From assembly GCF_001613505.1 (NCBI RefSeq), contig NZ_BDCM01000012.1, positions 62,001 to 126,000 on the forward strand: a stretch of DNA of 64,000 nt. The letters run 5' to 3'. The stretch is from Nocardia mikamii NBRC 108933. GTDB lineage: Bacteria > Actinomycetota > Actinomycetes > Mycobacteriales > Mycobacteriaceae. A program made the translations under genes and the position numbers. Numbering within the stretch: the first letter of the stretch is position 1; every line of letters begins with the position of its first letter. The notes under the pieces are model-generated. The model had not been told where the DNA came from. It searched no databases and saw only the letters and a program-made list of their open reading frames with translations. This document shows, piece after piece, positions 28,371 to 37,322 of the stretch.

Positions 28371-28991
28371 TCAACGGAATCCGTCGAGCCGCCAGCCGTC
28401 GGGGGTGCGGACGACGGTGGCGATCACCGTCGTGGGGGGTAGCGTCTCGCGGGAACCGTCGGAGTGCACGGCGGTCTGCTCGATACCGATCTTGAACTGC
28501 TGGTGGTCCGAATCGCCGTTGCCCGGGGCCTGTTCGCCGGAGGCGAAGGTGAAGGCCTCCACGCGCACGCCCGAACGCCCCCATTCGGCCCAGCGCAGTG
28601 TCGGTTTCGGAGTCTCCTCGCCCGGCGGCGCGTCGAGTGTGCGAAGCAGGCTGGGGCCCAGCCACTTCCGCGCCCGGGCCAACGACGCTCCTTGCGCCTC
28701 GGTGGCCGGATACCAGGTGAAGATCTCGCGCAGCGCGGCGACGGCGACACCGTCGGGCGTGCCGGGATCGGGTGCCGGGGCGGCCTCGAGCTGACGCGGC
28801 GTCGACGTGGCCGATGCCGGTGGTTCGGCCTGCTCGCTCCCTCCCGCGCAACCGGACAGCAGTGCGACGCTCACCACCAGCATCACCACCAGGTTCGCGT
28901 AGACGGCCCGTGCCGTAGGTCGGCGGCCCGGCGCCCGGAACGCCGGGCGCTGTCTCCAGGTTATCGGTCCCGCACCGCGTCGTGCCGTCAC
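28371..28991 (-). CDS. Putative lipoprotein/VirB8-like component of the type IV operon
   Basis: 206 residues. A 30-residue basic N-terminus precedes a hydrophobic segment ending in the lipobox LLSGC (Cys48), so it is a lipoprotein or single-span protein. The outer part (REIFTWYPATEAQGASLARARKWLGPSLLRTL ... VVRTPDGWRLDGF) has the NTF2-like/VirB8-TcpC layout of a small alpha/beta domain ending in a TPDGWRLDGF strand. The start overlaps the stop of the wall hydrolase gene by 4 bp. Confidence 0.65.
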   Translation of the reverse strand: MTARRGAGPITWRQRPAFRAPGRRPTARAVYANLVVMLVVSVALLSGCAGGSEQAEPPASATSTPRQLEAAPAPDPGTPDGVAVAALREIFTWYPATEAQGASLARARKWLGPSLLRTLDAPPGEETPKPTLRWAEWGRSGVRVEAFTFASGEQAPGNGDSDHQQFKIGIEQTAVHSDGSRETLPPTTVIATVVRTPDGWRLDGFR

Positions 28992-30691
28992 AACACCCTC
29001 CGTAACCGCGCGTCACCGGGGACGGGCGCCTCGCTCACACCCGAGGGGTCGCCGGCACGGATCATCCGGCCGTTGCCGGCGTAGATGCCGACCTCGGCCG
29101 GGCCGCGCAACCCGAACCGAGAGAACACCAGATCGCCCGGCTGGGCGTTGCGCATCGGCACCTCGGCACCCGCCTCCCACTGTTGTTCCGCGGTCTGCGG
29201 CAACGTCTTCGCGCCCGAGGAGGCCGCGAACACCGCGGCCGAAGTCAAGCCGGGCCCGTCCAGTCCACCGCCGGTCGGTCCCTGCGGACCACCGCCACCC
29301 CACACGTACGGGGTGCCCATCCACTGCTGGGCCGCGGCGAGGATGTCGGCGCCCGCCGAACCGTGGCCGGGCTGGAATCGGCCCATCGATCCGGGCGCCC
29401 GGTACTGCGCCTCCATGGCGAGGATATTCGTGACGTAGGGCCGGGTTTCGGAGAAGTGCGCGGCCACCTGATTGGGCAGCCCGCCCGAGGCGAGGACCGC
29501 ACCCTCGCCGGCGTTGTAGGCGGCCAGTGACAGCGGCACCACATCGCCGTGCACCTTGCCCTCACCGATCCACCGCTCGACCTGATGGGCGATCGAGCAC
29601 ATGTAGCGTCCCTGGGCGATGATCGCGTCGCCGTCGTCCCAGAGGCTCGCCTGCCCGTTGCCGTCCGCGTCGAGCAGGTACGGCCGTCCGTCGTCGGGAT
29701 CGGTGGCCCGGGCCGTGGTGGGCAGGAATTGGGCCAGTCCCTCGGCGCCGGCGGGCGAGGTGAGCCCGCGCTGGAACCCGGATTCCTGACGGCCCTGGGC
29801 CGCCAGCACCGACGCCGCGATCTCCGGGCACAGCGAACCCGCACGGCGATACCAGATTTCGAGCTCCGGCGGCACCTTGCCGTCGGCGAGTGCACCGCCG
29901 GCGCTGCCGAATCCGCGGCTGCACAGCGGGTTCGCCGAATAGGGGAAGGCGCCGCCGCCGCTGGGCGTCAACGCGCCGTCGAGCCATGGCAGCGGATCGA
30001 TCTGGTGCCCGCCTGTCAGGCGCCCGCCGGGCACGATCTCGAAATGCAGGTGCGGACCGGTGGATTCGCCCGCCGATCCGACCGCGCCGACCTCCTGACC
30101 GGCCCGCACCCGCTGCCCGACCCGCACCTTCACCCCGCTCGCCCACTCGTGGCCGTAGACGGCGGAGAAGGGACGGCCGTTGACGTCGACGGAGTCGATC
30201 ACGATCCAGTTGCCGAAACCCGAGGCCGGACCGGCGGCGACGACGACACCGTCCGCCACCGCGAACTCCGGGGTGCCGTCCGGCGCGGCCAGATCCACAC
30301 CGAGATGGGTGCCGCCGCGGGCGCCGAACGTGTCCGACACCGTGAACGATCCGCCCGGCAGCGGCCAGGTGCGCCGGATCGGCGCGATCCCCGCGGCCGG
30401 CGACGGCGCGCCCGCCACACCCGGATTCACCTGTGCCGCAGGGACATCCGCCACGCTGGGGGTAGCCGAGGTCGAGCCGCGCGGGCCGGTCGTCGCGGTC
30501 GGCGTGGTGGAACCCGACTCCGTCGCGGGCGCCGCCCACGGCGCGCCGGAGGTGTCCGGCAGTCCCGAACCGGGCGCGGTCGGCTGATCGGCGCACGGAT
30601 CCTCCGAGGAGGGCAGCACGATCACCACCACGAGAGTGATCAGAGAGACGACACCGCCGAGCACGAGGGCGGTGAGGGTTTTCGCGTTCAC
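28988..30691 (-). CDS. Three-domain wall hydrolase (M23 + lytic transglycosylase + degenerate NlpC/P60)
   Basis: 567 residues. An N-terminal anchor span (~8-27) leads to a disordered linker and an M23/LytM peptidase (~107-215; HLGVD and HLHFE supply zinc ligands). An SLT lytic transglycosylase (~285-430) follows, with the catalytic Glu in GRQESGF and AAYNAGEGAV. Last is an NlpC/P60-like domain (~450-567) that lacks its catalytic Cys (LDGPGL, G479), first His (AEVGIY, E533) and third residue (MIRAG, R545). It is the VirB1-type component that opens peptidoglycan for the machine. The dead domain may serve in binding. Confidence 0.85.
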   Translation of the reverse strand: MNAKTLTALVLGGVVSLITLVVVIVLPSSEDPCADQPTAPGSGLPDTSGAPWAAPATESGSTTPTATTGPRGSTSATPSVADVPAAQVNPGVAGAPSPAAGIAPIRRTWPLPGGSFTVSDTFGARGGTHLGVDLAAPDGTPEFAVADGVVVAAGPASGFGNWIVIDSVDVNGRPFSAVYGHEWASGVKVRVGQRVRAGQEVGAVGSAGESTGPHLHFEIVPGGRLTGGHQIDPLPWLDGALTPSGGGAFPYSANPLCSRGFGSAGGALADGKVPPELEIWYRRAGSLCPEIAASVLAAQGRQESGFQRGLTSPAGAEGLAQFLPTTARATDPDDGRPYLLDADGNGQASLWDDGDAIIAQGRYMCSIAHQVERWIGEGKVHGDVVPLSLAAYNAGEGAVLASGGLPNQVAAHFSETRPYVTNILAMEAQYRAPGSMGRFQPGHGSAGADILAAAQQWMGTPYVWGGGGPQGPTGGGLDGPGLTSAAVFAASSGAKTLPQTAEQQWEAGAEVPMRNAQPGDLVFSRFGLRGPAEVGIYAGNGRMIRAGDPSGVSEAPVPGDARLRRVL

Positions 30692-30701
30692 CGCGCACCC
30701 G

Positions 30702-31010
30702 TCATGTCGCGCGGCGGGTTTCGTTCAGGGTTTCCACCAGGGTGCGATTCATTTCCGCCGCGGCCGCCAACTGCTGTTGCAGCAGCGCCACTTTGCGGCG
30801 CAGGGCCACGGCGTCCATCCGTTCCAGGCTGGGTCCCTCCGCGGCACGCACCCAGTTGCGCACCGAATTGGTATGCACGCCGATCTGTTCGGCGACGACC
30901 CGGCAGGCCTCCGACTCGCTGCGCAGTTTGTCGGTGAGCGCGACGACCTGTTCCACCGCCGCCTTCCGCACCTGCGGCGACACTCTCCGGTATGACCTGT
31001 GCGGCATCAC
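30702..31010 (-). CDS. IS3 OrfA-like helix-turn-helix protein inside the type IV operon
   Basis: 102 residues. SYRRVSPQVRKAAVEQVVAL ... ACRVVAEQIGVHTNSVRNWVRAAEG is the DNA-binding helix-turn-helix typical of IS3-family OrfA. A leucine-rich coiled coil follows (ALRRKVALLQQQLAAAAEMNRTLVETL). No OrfB/DDE gene or inverted repeats are present. The start overlaps the VirB4 stop by 4 bp and the hydrolase start follows 10 bp on, so it behaves as an operon member, perhaps a domesticated DNA-binding protein. Confidence 0.75.
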   Translation of the reverse strand: MMPHRSYRRVSPQVRKAAVEQVVALTDKLRSESEACRVVAEQIGVHTNSVRNWVRAAEGPSLERMDAVALRRKVALLQQQLAAAAEMNRTLVETLNETRRAT

Positions 31011-34000
31011 GCGGCACTCCCCTCGTCGCCCCGCCGGGCCGTGGATTCGGTGAATTCGCTGAAACGCTGGTTGGTCTCGTGGATTCCGCTCTCTTTTTCC
31101 GACACGGTGAACTCCATGTGGAACGGGATGCCGGGGCGGCGATCCTCACCGATCTTGAGCAGGAACTTTCCCGTGCCGGGCGCGGGCGGGCGGGCTTGCC
31201 CCGGTTTGAGCGCCTCTCCGGTCAGCGCCTGCGGGGCCGACCAACCGGTGACCATCTCCTCCTCGGCGGAGGTGAACGGGATCGTCGAGTCCAGGCGGTT
31301 GATCTCCTCGGGCGGCAGCGCGCCGAAGATCTTGGCGCGCGCGCGTTCCAGGAAGCCCAGCGCCTTGGCGATCGCGGCCTCGGATCCCAGCGATTGCAGG
31401 TCCTTGATGGTGTGGCTGATCATGATCAGCGAGGTCGCCATACCGCGCTGCAGTCGGGTCAGTTCGTCGACGCGGTCGACCATGAAGTCACCGAGTCCCA
31501 GCACCTGCCACAGCTCGTCCATGACGACCTGGAAGTACCGCTGCGGCCCCAGTTTGCCGTCGGCGAGGACGTGCGCGGCCTCCACCGAGGCGAACCCGTC
31601 GGCCCAGCAGGCCAGCATCACACCGGCTTTGAGCTTCTTGTCCCCGGTCGGGATGTGCGAGACGTCGATGCAGACCGCGACCGCGGAGGTGTCGATCGGC
31701 GTGGTGGTCTGACCGTTGAAGACCGCACCGAACGGCCCCTGGGTCAGCGCCCGCAGCGACCGCCGCAAGCCCTTGGTGGCCTCGTGGTATTCCTCGGTGT
31801 TGTCGGCGCCGGCGTCGAGCATCAGCTCCTGGCCGCCGCCGACCACCACCTCGAGCAGATCCTCCATGATGGGCGGTGATTCCGGCGCGAAGCCGCTGCC
31901 CTCGCGGTACAGGATGCGCAGCGCCGTGGAGATCAAGGTCTCCTCGTAGTCGCGCACCCGGGCGCCACGCACGAGTTCGACCAGACCGGCGATCAACGTG
32001 ACCTGGCGGGCCCGCAGTTCCTGGGTCACCTGCAACTGCAGCGCGGGGAGGTCATCCAGCAGCGGGACGATCGAGCCGAGCACACCGCCCGCGAGCGGAT
32101 TCAATTTGCCGTGGCCGTAGCCGAGGTCGATGACCTGCCCGCCGACCATCTCCACCAGCTTGCGATAGTCCGGTTTCACATCGGCCAGGATCAGTGGCGT
32201 GATCCCCTGCGCGACACCGCCGAGCACGATGCGGCGCACCAGCGAGGATTTACCGAAACCGTTGAGCCCCAGTACGAACAGGCTCGGCGCGGTGATGAAG
32301 CTGCCGCGCATGAACCAGTTCATCGGGTCGAAGCACACCGGCGCCCCGGTGTGCAGATGCGAGCCGAGCGGGGTGCCGATCAGCGGGGCGCCGGCGCCGA
32401 CCGACCATGGCCACAGCCCGGCGACCTGCGCTGTGGTGGCGCGGTATTCGACCGGGCGGCCCACCACGTTCATCCTGCCGCCGCCGGCGCCGACATAGCC
32501 GCGATCGGTCAATTGCGCCGTGCCGCGGTCGAATCCGTCCTCGACGACCGATTCGATGCGGGCCGCGGCGTTGACACGGCGCAGGTCGTCGGTGCGGATC
32601 CGGAACGCCGCCCACGCGGCGCGCAATCCGGCGCCCTCGCGGGCCACCGCCTCCAGCCGCGCCCGGGCCGCATCGTCGAGCAGGGGCGGGCCCTGATTCT
32701 TCTTCTTGACCGGTTTGCTGCGCCGATCCCGCCGGTTGCCCGCCTCGGCCTCCGATCGGGACGCTCGCGACAGCTGTTCGTACGAGGCCATTTTCGAGCC
32801 GTTGCGATCGCGCAGCGTGCGCTGCCCCCGGCCCGTGCGCCGGGCCGGTGGTGTCTCCGCGCGCCGGCGCGCCGTTCCCGCGCCGTATTCGGTACGCGTA
32901 CTCCGCCGCGGCGCCGGCTCGTGGTCGCCGGTCATGTAGCGCCCTCCGCGCGTCTCGGGCGATACCTGGTCGAATCCGGCCGGCAGTTCGGCCGGTTGCG
33001 GGGTGCCATGCGCATAGGACATCTCTCGATCGTCGGACCGGTCCTCCGGCCCGCCCACCCGGCGCCGGGTACGTGCCCCGGCCGAATCACTGTGCGCCGC
33101 ATCGTCGTCGGCGACGTCCGGCGTGGAAGCCGTCTCACCGCCGGAGCGTGCGGATTCGGACACGTCTCCGGGCGAGCCGTCCCGCTGAGCCTGCTCGGCC
33201 CGAGCGGCGCGGTCGCCGTCCACGAGATCCGCACCCCGGTCCGGCGAGTCGTGACGGCTCGGCGTCGGGCGCGGCACTGTCGGCGAGTCCGTCCCACCGG
33301 CCGACGGCTGAGCCGCTCCGGCCGGGGCCGGCCCGTCGGCCGTATCGGCCCCCTGCTGTCGAGGGCCGTTCGGTGCCGGTGGCGGCACCGTACCGCGGTC
33401 GGCACCGAGGCTCTCGCGATCTGCGCTGTCCTCCGCGCCCGCGGTCCGGCTCTGCGCTCGCGGCGCCGGACCACCGTCCGATTCGGCATCGCGGCGCGAG
33501 TGCGTACTCGACCGTTCGATGTCCCGCCCGCCGTAGGACCGCTCGCGTGCCGATTCCGGCGTCGACCGGCCGCCCCGGTTCCGCTCGGACTCGATCGCGT
33601 CCCCGCCCGCACGGCCGCGGGCGCCGCTCGCCCCGCGACGGTTCTCGTCGCGCCCGACCGATCCGTCCCGGTCTCCGCTCGCCGGACGACGGCGGCCGGG
33701 CTCCGGCTCGGCCCGCCGCATCGAAGGCTCACCGCCGCCGGATGCGGGCCTCGCCGCATCGTCACCGCGCCGGCGCGGACTTCCCGAGCCACGCTCGCCG
33801 GAGATCCGATCACGGCCCGAACGGCCTTGCGGCGCATCGTATTCGGTATTCCGCGCGGAGCGCGCACCCTCGCCCGCACCCGATTCGGGCGCCGGGCGCC
33901 GGTCGGTCTCCCGCCGGGGAGCCGCGGCGCCTCGGGTGCGTCCCGCACCGTCGACACCGGCACCCGTGCGCGAGTGCCCCGTCGCACGACCGCGTTCCGG

Positions 34001-34273
34001 CGGCGCAGCGGCGTCCGGGCGGGCGCTTTCGCCCTCCTCGCGTCGTGCTCGCCGCCGCGCCGGCCGCAGCGGTACGTCGTCCCAATCGGCAGGTGCGCCA
34101 CCGTATTCCGAGCGGGGCAGGCCGGGCGCGTAGGCTTCGACGCCCCACTCGTCGTCGTGGGCCGTGCGCGTGCGCGGCCGGGCCTGGACCGGGTTCTCCG
34201 GATCCACCACCCGCTCGCTGTAGCGCGGTGGTTCGCCCCGGTAGCGGACCGGTGGCTCGTGCTCACCTGCCAT
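31007..34273 (-). CDS. VirB4/TraC-type ATPase with long charged N-terminal extension
   Basis: 1088 residues. Residues 1 to ~500 are low-complexity, rich in Arg, Glu, Gly, Ser and Asp, and predicted disordered. A VirB4-type ATPase follows, with Walker A GLNGFGKS at ~668-675 (VLGLNGFGKSSLVRRIVLGG) and Walker B in QRYFQVVMDELWQVLGLGDFM. MATSLIMISHTIKDLQSLGS and the AKIFGALPPEEINRLD block match the motor domain. It would energise pilus or channel assembly. The start lies 6 bp after the SCO6880-like stop and the stop overlaps the OrfA-like gene. Confidence 0.88.
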   Translation of the reverse strand: MAGEHEPPVRYRGEPPRYSERVVDPENPVQARPRTRTAHDDEWGVEAYAPGLPRSEYGGAPADWDDVPLRPARRRARREEGESARPDAAAPPERGRATGHSRTGAGVDGAGRTRGAAAPRRETDRRPAPESGAGEGARSARNTEYDAPQGRSGRDRISGERGSGSPRRRGDDAARPASGGGEPSMRRAEPEPGRRRPASGDRDGSVGRDENRRGASGARGRAGGDAIESERNRGGRSTPESARERSYGGRDIERSSTHSRRDAESDGGPAPRAQSRTAGAEDSADRESLGADRGTVPPPAPNGPRQQGADTADGPAPAGAAQPSAGGTDSPTVPRPTPSRHDSPDRGADLVDGDRAARAEQAQRDGSPGDVSESARSGGETASTPDVADDDAAHSDSAGARTRRRVGGPEDRSDDREMSYAHGTPQPAELPAGFDQVSPETRGGRYMTGDHEPAPRRSTRTEYGAGTARRRAETPPARRTGRGQRTLRDRNGSKMASYEQLSRASRSEAEAGNRRDRRSKPVKKKNQGPPLLDDAARARLEAVAREGAGLRAAWAAFRIRTDDLRRVNAAARIESVVEDGFDRGTAQLTDRGYVGAGGGRMNVVGRPVEYRATTAQVAGLWPWSVGAGAPLIGTPLGSHLHTGAPVCFDPMNWFMRGSFITAPSLFVLGLNGFGKSSLVRRIVLGGVAQGITPLILADVKPDYRKLVEMVGGQVIDLGYGHGKLNPLAGGVLGSIVPLLDDLPALQLQVTQELRARQVTLIAGLVELVRGARVRDYEETLISTALRILYREGSGFAPESPPIMEDLLEVVVGGGQELMLDAGADNTEEYHEATKGLRRSLRALTQGPFGAVFNGQTTTPIDTSAVAVCIDVSHIPTGDKKLKAGVMLACWADGFASVEAAHVLADGKLGPQRYFQVVMDELWQVLGLGDFMVDRVDELTRLQRGMATSLIMISHTIKDLQSLGSEAAIAKALGFLERARAKIFGALPPEEINRLDSTIPFTSAEEEMVTGWSAPQALTGEALKPGQARPPAPGTGKFLLKIGEDRRPGIPFHMEFTVSEKESGIHETNQRFSEFTESTARRGDEGSAA

Positions 34274-34279
34274 CTGCGC

Positions 34280-35770
34280 TCACCCCGCCAATGCCTTGGG
34301 AATACTCGCGTGTTCCGGCAGGATCACCCCGCAGCCGAGTGAGGCCGCGAAGGCCGCCGCCTGGTAGCGGTAGCAACGCCGGATCTTCAACCGGGCCTGT
34401 GTGGACAGGTCGCGGGTAATCGCTTCGATCCGCGGCAGATCACCGCGCAGCGGTTCGGTGATGGTGACGAGCGCGCCGAACCGCGTCACGCCGTGGCCGC
34501 GCGCCTGTTCCTCGCGCGCCTGCTGGGTGGCGCCGACCCGCAGCGTCGCCGAGGCGGAGACCACACCCCGTTCGCTCTGCTGCGCGACCAGCGCGTTCTT
34601 GTAGTCGTCGTCCACGATCTCGGCGGCGTCGGCGGCCGAATGCGGCCGGTAGACGATCGCGATCCGCTTGCGCGGCACCTCCGGATTCGGCGCCAGCAGC
34701 CGCTGCAGCACCCGCTCGTCGACCGCGCCCTCGGGTGCGGCGTCCATCTCCCAGGTGACCGAGCGACCGCCGTCGTGGATGAACTGATCCCAGCGTTCCT
34801 CGTGCGAGATCGGGCCCGCGTCGGCCCAATCCAGCCCGTGCCCGCCGATCTCACCGGCGGCCACTTCCAGATCGGCCTGCGCGGCCGGGTCGTAGCTGCG
34901 GCGGATGAACGAGATCACCTCGTCGGCCGACATCGGCTGCGCTCGCACGCCCGCTTCGGCCAGCGCCGCGCAGATCCCCGGCAACCGGCGGCCGATCTCG
35001 ACGGCCTCCTCGGCCGGATTCTTGCGTCGTTCGGCGGTGGTGGCCTTGAACGTGAGCGCCACCCGCGGCAGCAATTGCACACGCTCCTGCGGCAATTCGG
35101 TCGCCAGCTCGTACATCACCTGCTGTGCCAGCGCCGGCGATTCCGGCCGCGTGATCGTGGAAACCTCGGTGAGCAAACGGTTTCCGGTCTCCGGGACGGT
35201 GTCGATCACCGGAACCACCGCGACGATGTCGGAGGTCTGGCCCAGCGAGGCCAGGAAGGTGCCCCAGGCGGACACCCACCGATCGATCACCGGCTGGTCG
35301 ACCGCCTCGTGGCCCTGCGGCCAGGCCCGGAGCACGACCGTGTACTGCGCGAACTGCGGCAGATGGATCATGCCGAAGCTGTAGCCACCGGCGTCGATTC
35401 CCTCGTACAGCCGCGAGGGCGCCATCAGTCCGGGCAGGCGCGCGACGCCGCCGGGAATGCGGGAGAACCGGCCGCCGCGATAGACGTGCTCGCCCTTGCT
35501 GCGGCCGCGCAACCAATGGAACATCATCAATCCCGTCTCGTAACCGGAGCGGCCCCCCGTCCGCCACACCAGTGGAACCATCACGACCAGACCGATGATC
35601 GCGACGAACAGCGCCGGTTTCGGCCCGGCGACCAGTGCCGTCATCAGGGCGGTGATGACGACGACGAAGCCGAGCACCGTCTCCCCCCAGCGCAACCCGA
35701 AAAGGCCTGCGCTGCGGGGCTTCTGCCACAGCCCGTACGAGCGGCGCTCGTAGGTGTCGGTCGTCGTCAT
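34280..35770 (-). CDS. SCO6880-family protein (VirB3/VirB4 N-domain-like) of type IV cluster
   Basis: 496 residues. An N-terminal short soluble stretch (YERRSYGLWQKPRSAGLFGLRWGETVLGF) is followed by two close membrane spans (~30-72), resembling a PrgI/VirB3-like inner-membrane module. A large cytoplasmic domain has the fold pattern of the N-terminal part of VirB4 without any P-loop. The family is named after the Streptomyces SCO6880 protein and co-occurs with actinobacterial VirB4 and VirD4. It overlaps the upstream multi-span gene by 4 bp and precedes the VirB4 gene, suggesting a split VirB3-VirB4 arrangement. Confidence 0.8.
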   Translation of the reverse strand: MTTTDTYERRSYGLWQKPRSAGLFGLRWGETVLGFVVVITALMTALVAGPKPALFVAIIGLVVMVPLVWRTGGRSGYETGLMMFHWLRGRSKGEHVYRGGRFSRIPGGVARLPGLMAPSRLYEGIDAGGYSFGMIHLPQFAQYTVVLRAWPQGHEAVDQPVIDRWVSAWGTFLASLGQTSDIVAVVPVIDTVPETGNRLLTEVSTITRPESPALAQQVMYELATELPQERVQLLPRVALTFKATTAERRKNPAEEAVEIGRRLPGICAALAEAGVRAQPMSADEVISFIRRSYDPAAQADLEVAAGEIGGHGLDWADAGPISHEERWDQFIHDGGRSVTWEMDAAPEGAVDERVLQRLLAPNPEVPRKRIAIVYRPHSAADAAEIVDDDYKNALVAQQSERGVVSASATLRVGATQQAREEQARGHGVTRFGALVTITEPLRGDLPRIEAITRDLSTQARLKIRRCYRYQAAAFAASLGCGVILPEHASIPKALAG

Positions 35771-37242
35771 CGCGGAATGGTGCTCCTGCCGAGGTCGGGT
35801 GCGCGGTTGGCCCAGCGGTCACCGGCGATATCGCCCATGGCATCGTCGGCGCGGTTGAGATGCGCGCCCGCGGCCCGGGCCGTCGCGATGTTGTTCATGG
35901 CTCGCGACGCGCCGGATGGTACCGCCGCCGCACCGCCGGGCGCGCGTGGACTCGCGGGCGCCTGCTGGCCCCCGCCACCGCCGCCCGGGCGCGGGCCGCG
36001 CGGCGGAACGGGCCGGGGACTGCCGCCGCGACCGGTACCGCCGGGCGGACGCTGACCGCCGTTGCGGCCCACATATCCCGGTGCCCCGGCCGCCGCCTGG
36101 CCGCGCACTCCGACCGCCTTGGTGCCGACCGCGCCCAGCGCCGCCGCACCCAGCAGCAGACCACCGGTGGCGGCCAGACCCGAGCCGCCGCTGCCGACGA
36201 TCGCCACCGCCGGGGTGACCAGTCGCATCAGCGCGGGCAGGACGAAGGCCACACTGCACAGCAGCACGATGGCCACCAGCATCCGCTGCGCTTGATCCGC
36301 GTCGGGCAGGCCCGAGGTCGGCGTGGTCGAGTTGGTGTCACCGGCGGCGACGAAGGCGATCATGTACACGATCGCGGCCACCGGTTTCCACAGCATGAAG
36401 GCGATGATCCAGCCGATCAGCTTCGGATAGGCCTGCCGCCCGGTACTGGTGCCCGACGCCGCCGCGGCCAGCGGCAGCACGCCGGCGGCCACCACCAGCA
36501 AGCCTTGGCGCACGATGGCCAGCACGATCTGCGCCAGCGCGCCGAGCAGGCCGACGATCGCGATGATCAGCACCAGGCCGGGCGAAAACGCTTGCAGCTT
36601 GGACGTTTTCACCATCAACTCGGCGAGGCTACGGGCATTGCCGTTGGTGGCGTCCTCGATCACCCACTGCGAGAAGCGATCCGAGGCCTGCGTACCCGCG
36701 ACCACGACGGCGCCCAGCATCCACGAACTGAAGATCACCCGGGCGAACATCCGGAACGATTCCGCGGCCTCGCTCAGTGCCGCACCGCGTCTGGCTTCGG
36801 CGAGTCTGGCGCCGGACAGGATCACCGACACGATCAGCAGCAGGATCTGCGCTTGATAGGTGTAGTCGTTGATCTTCTGGAACAGCGCTCCGCCGTCGCT
36901 GATGCGATCGTTGGGCACCTTCATCCAGAAGGTCAGCGCCAGGATCAACGCCTCGCCGAGGCCGTTCATCAGCGAGTCGACCACCTTGCCGAAGGTGGAA
37001 TCCCACGCTTTGTCCTTCACCGCGTTCGCGGCGTCACCGGGATGGGTGGCGGCATTACCGGCCTTGCACGCCGCGGAGGCGGCGTCGCCGAGCGATACGC
37101 CGGGCAGGCCCAGACCGTCGAGATCGTCGTGGATCTCGTTACAGGTCTGGTCGAATCCGTAGGTCTGCCCGTAGGCCACCGTCGGGGTCGCGATCATGAC
37201 GGTGAACACGACCGCGAGGATCGTGACGATGCGCCTCACCAT
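35767..37242 (-). CDS. VirB6/TrbL-like polytopic membrane protein
   Basis: 491 residues from the ATG at 37242 (Shine-Dalgarno GAGGAG). A signal peptide (VRRIVTILAVVFTVMIATPTVAYG) is followed by an outer region with three cysteines (QTCNEIHDD, SAACKAG). About six membrane spans lie between residues ~115 and 380, and the C-terminal tail is long, Gly/Pro/Arg-rich and cytoplasmic. Topology and neighbours fit a VirB6/TrbL channel component. An alternative GTG at 37326 would overlap the previous stop (GTGA) and add 28 residues. The signal peptide and Shine-Dalgarno favour the shorter form. Confidence 0.78.
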   Translation of the reverse strand: MVRRIVTILAVVFTVMIATPTVAYGQTYGFDQTCNEIHDDLDGLGLPGVSLGDAASAACKAGNAATHPGDAANAVKDKAWDSTFGKVVDSLMNGLGEALILALTFWMKVPNDRISDGGALFQKINDYTYQAQILLLIVSVILSGARLAEARRGAALSEAAESFRMFARVIFSSWMLGAVVVAGTQASDRFSQWVIEDATNGNARSLAELMVKTSKLQAFSPGLVLIIAIVGLLGALAQIVLAIVRQGLLVVAAGVLPLAAAASGTSTGRQAYPKLIGWIIAFMLWKPVAAIVYMIAFVAAGDTNSTTPTSGLPDADQAQRMLVAIVLLCSVAFVLPALMRLVTPAVAIVGSGGSGLAATGGLLLGAAALGAVGTKAVGVRGQAAAGAPGYVGRNGGQRPPGGTGRGGSPRPVPPRGPRPGGGGGGQQAPASPRAPGGAAAVPSGASRAMNNIATARAAGAHLNRADDAMGDIAGDRWANRAPDLGRSTIPR

Positions 37243-37322
37243 GAGATCCACTCCTCGATGCGTCGCAGGGAATCGATCCGGACCATCGGCTGACTCTCGT
37301 GCCTTTCTCGAAATCGCTGTGC

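Noticed and set aside
30702..31010. Complete insertion sequence around the OrfA-like gene
   Set aside because: There is no OrfB, no terminal inverted repeats and no duplication, and the gene overlaps its operon neighbours by design.
31007..34419. Several long frames opposite the VirB4 N-terminus (for example + strand 32111-34342)
   Set aside because: They are composition-driven mirrors of the charged extension, with Arg/Pro-rich products and no ribosome site.
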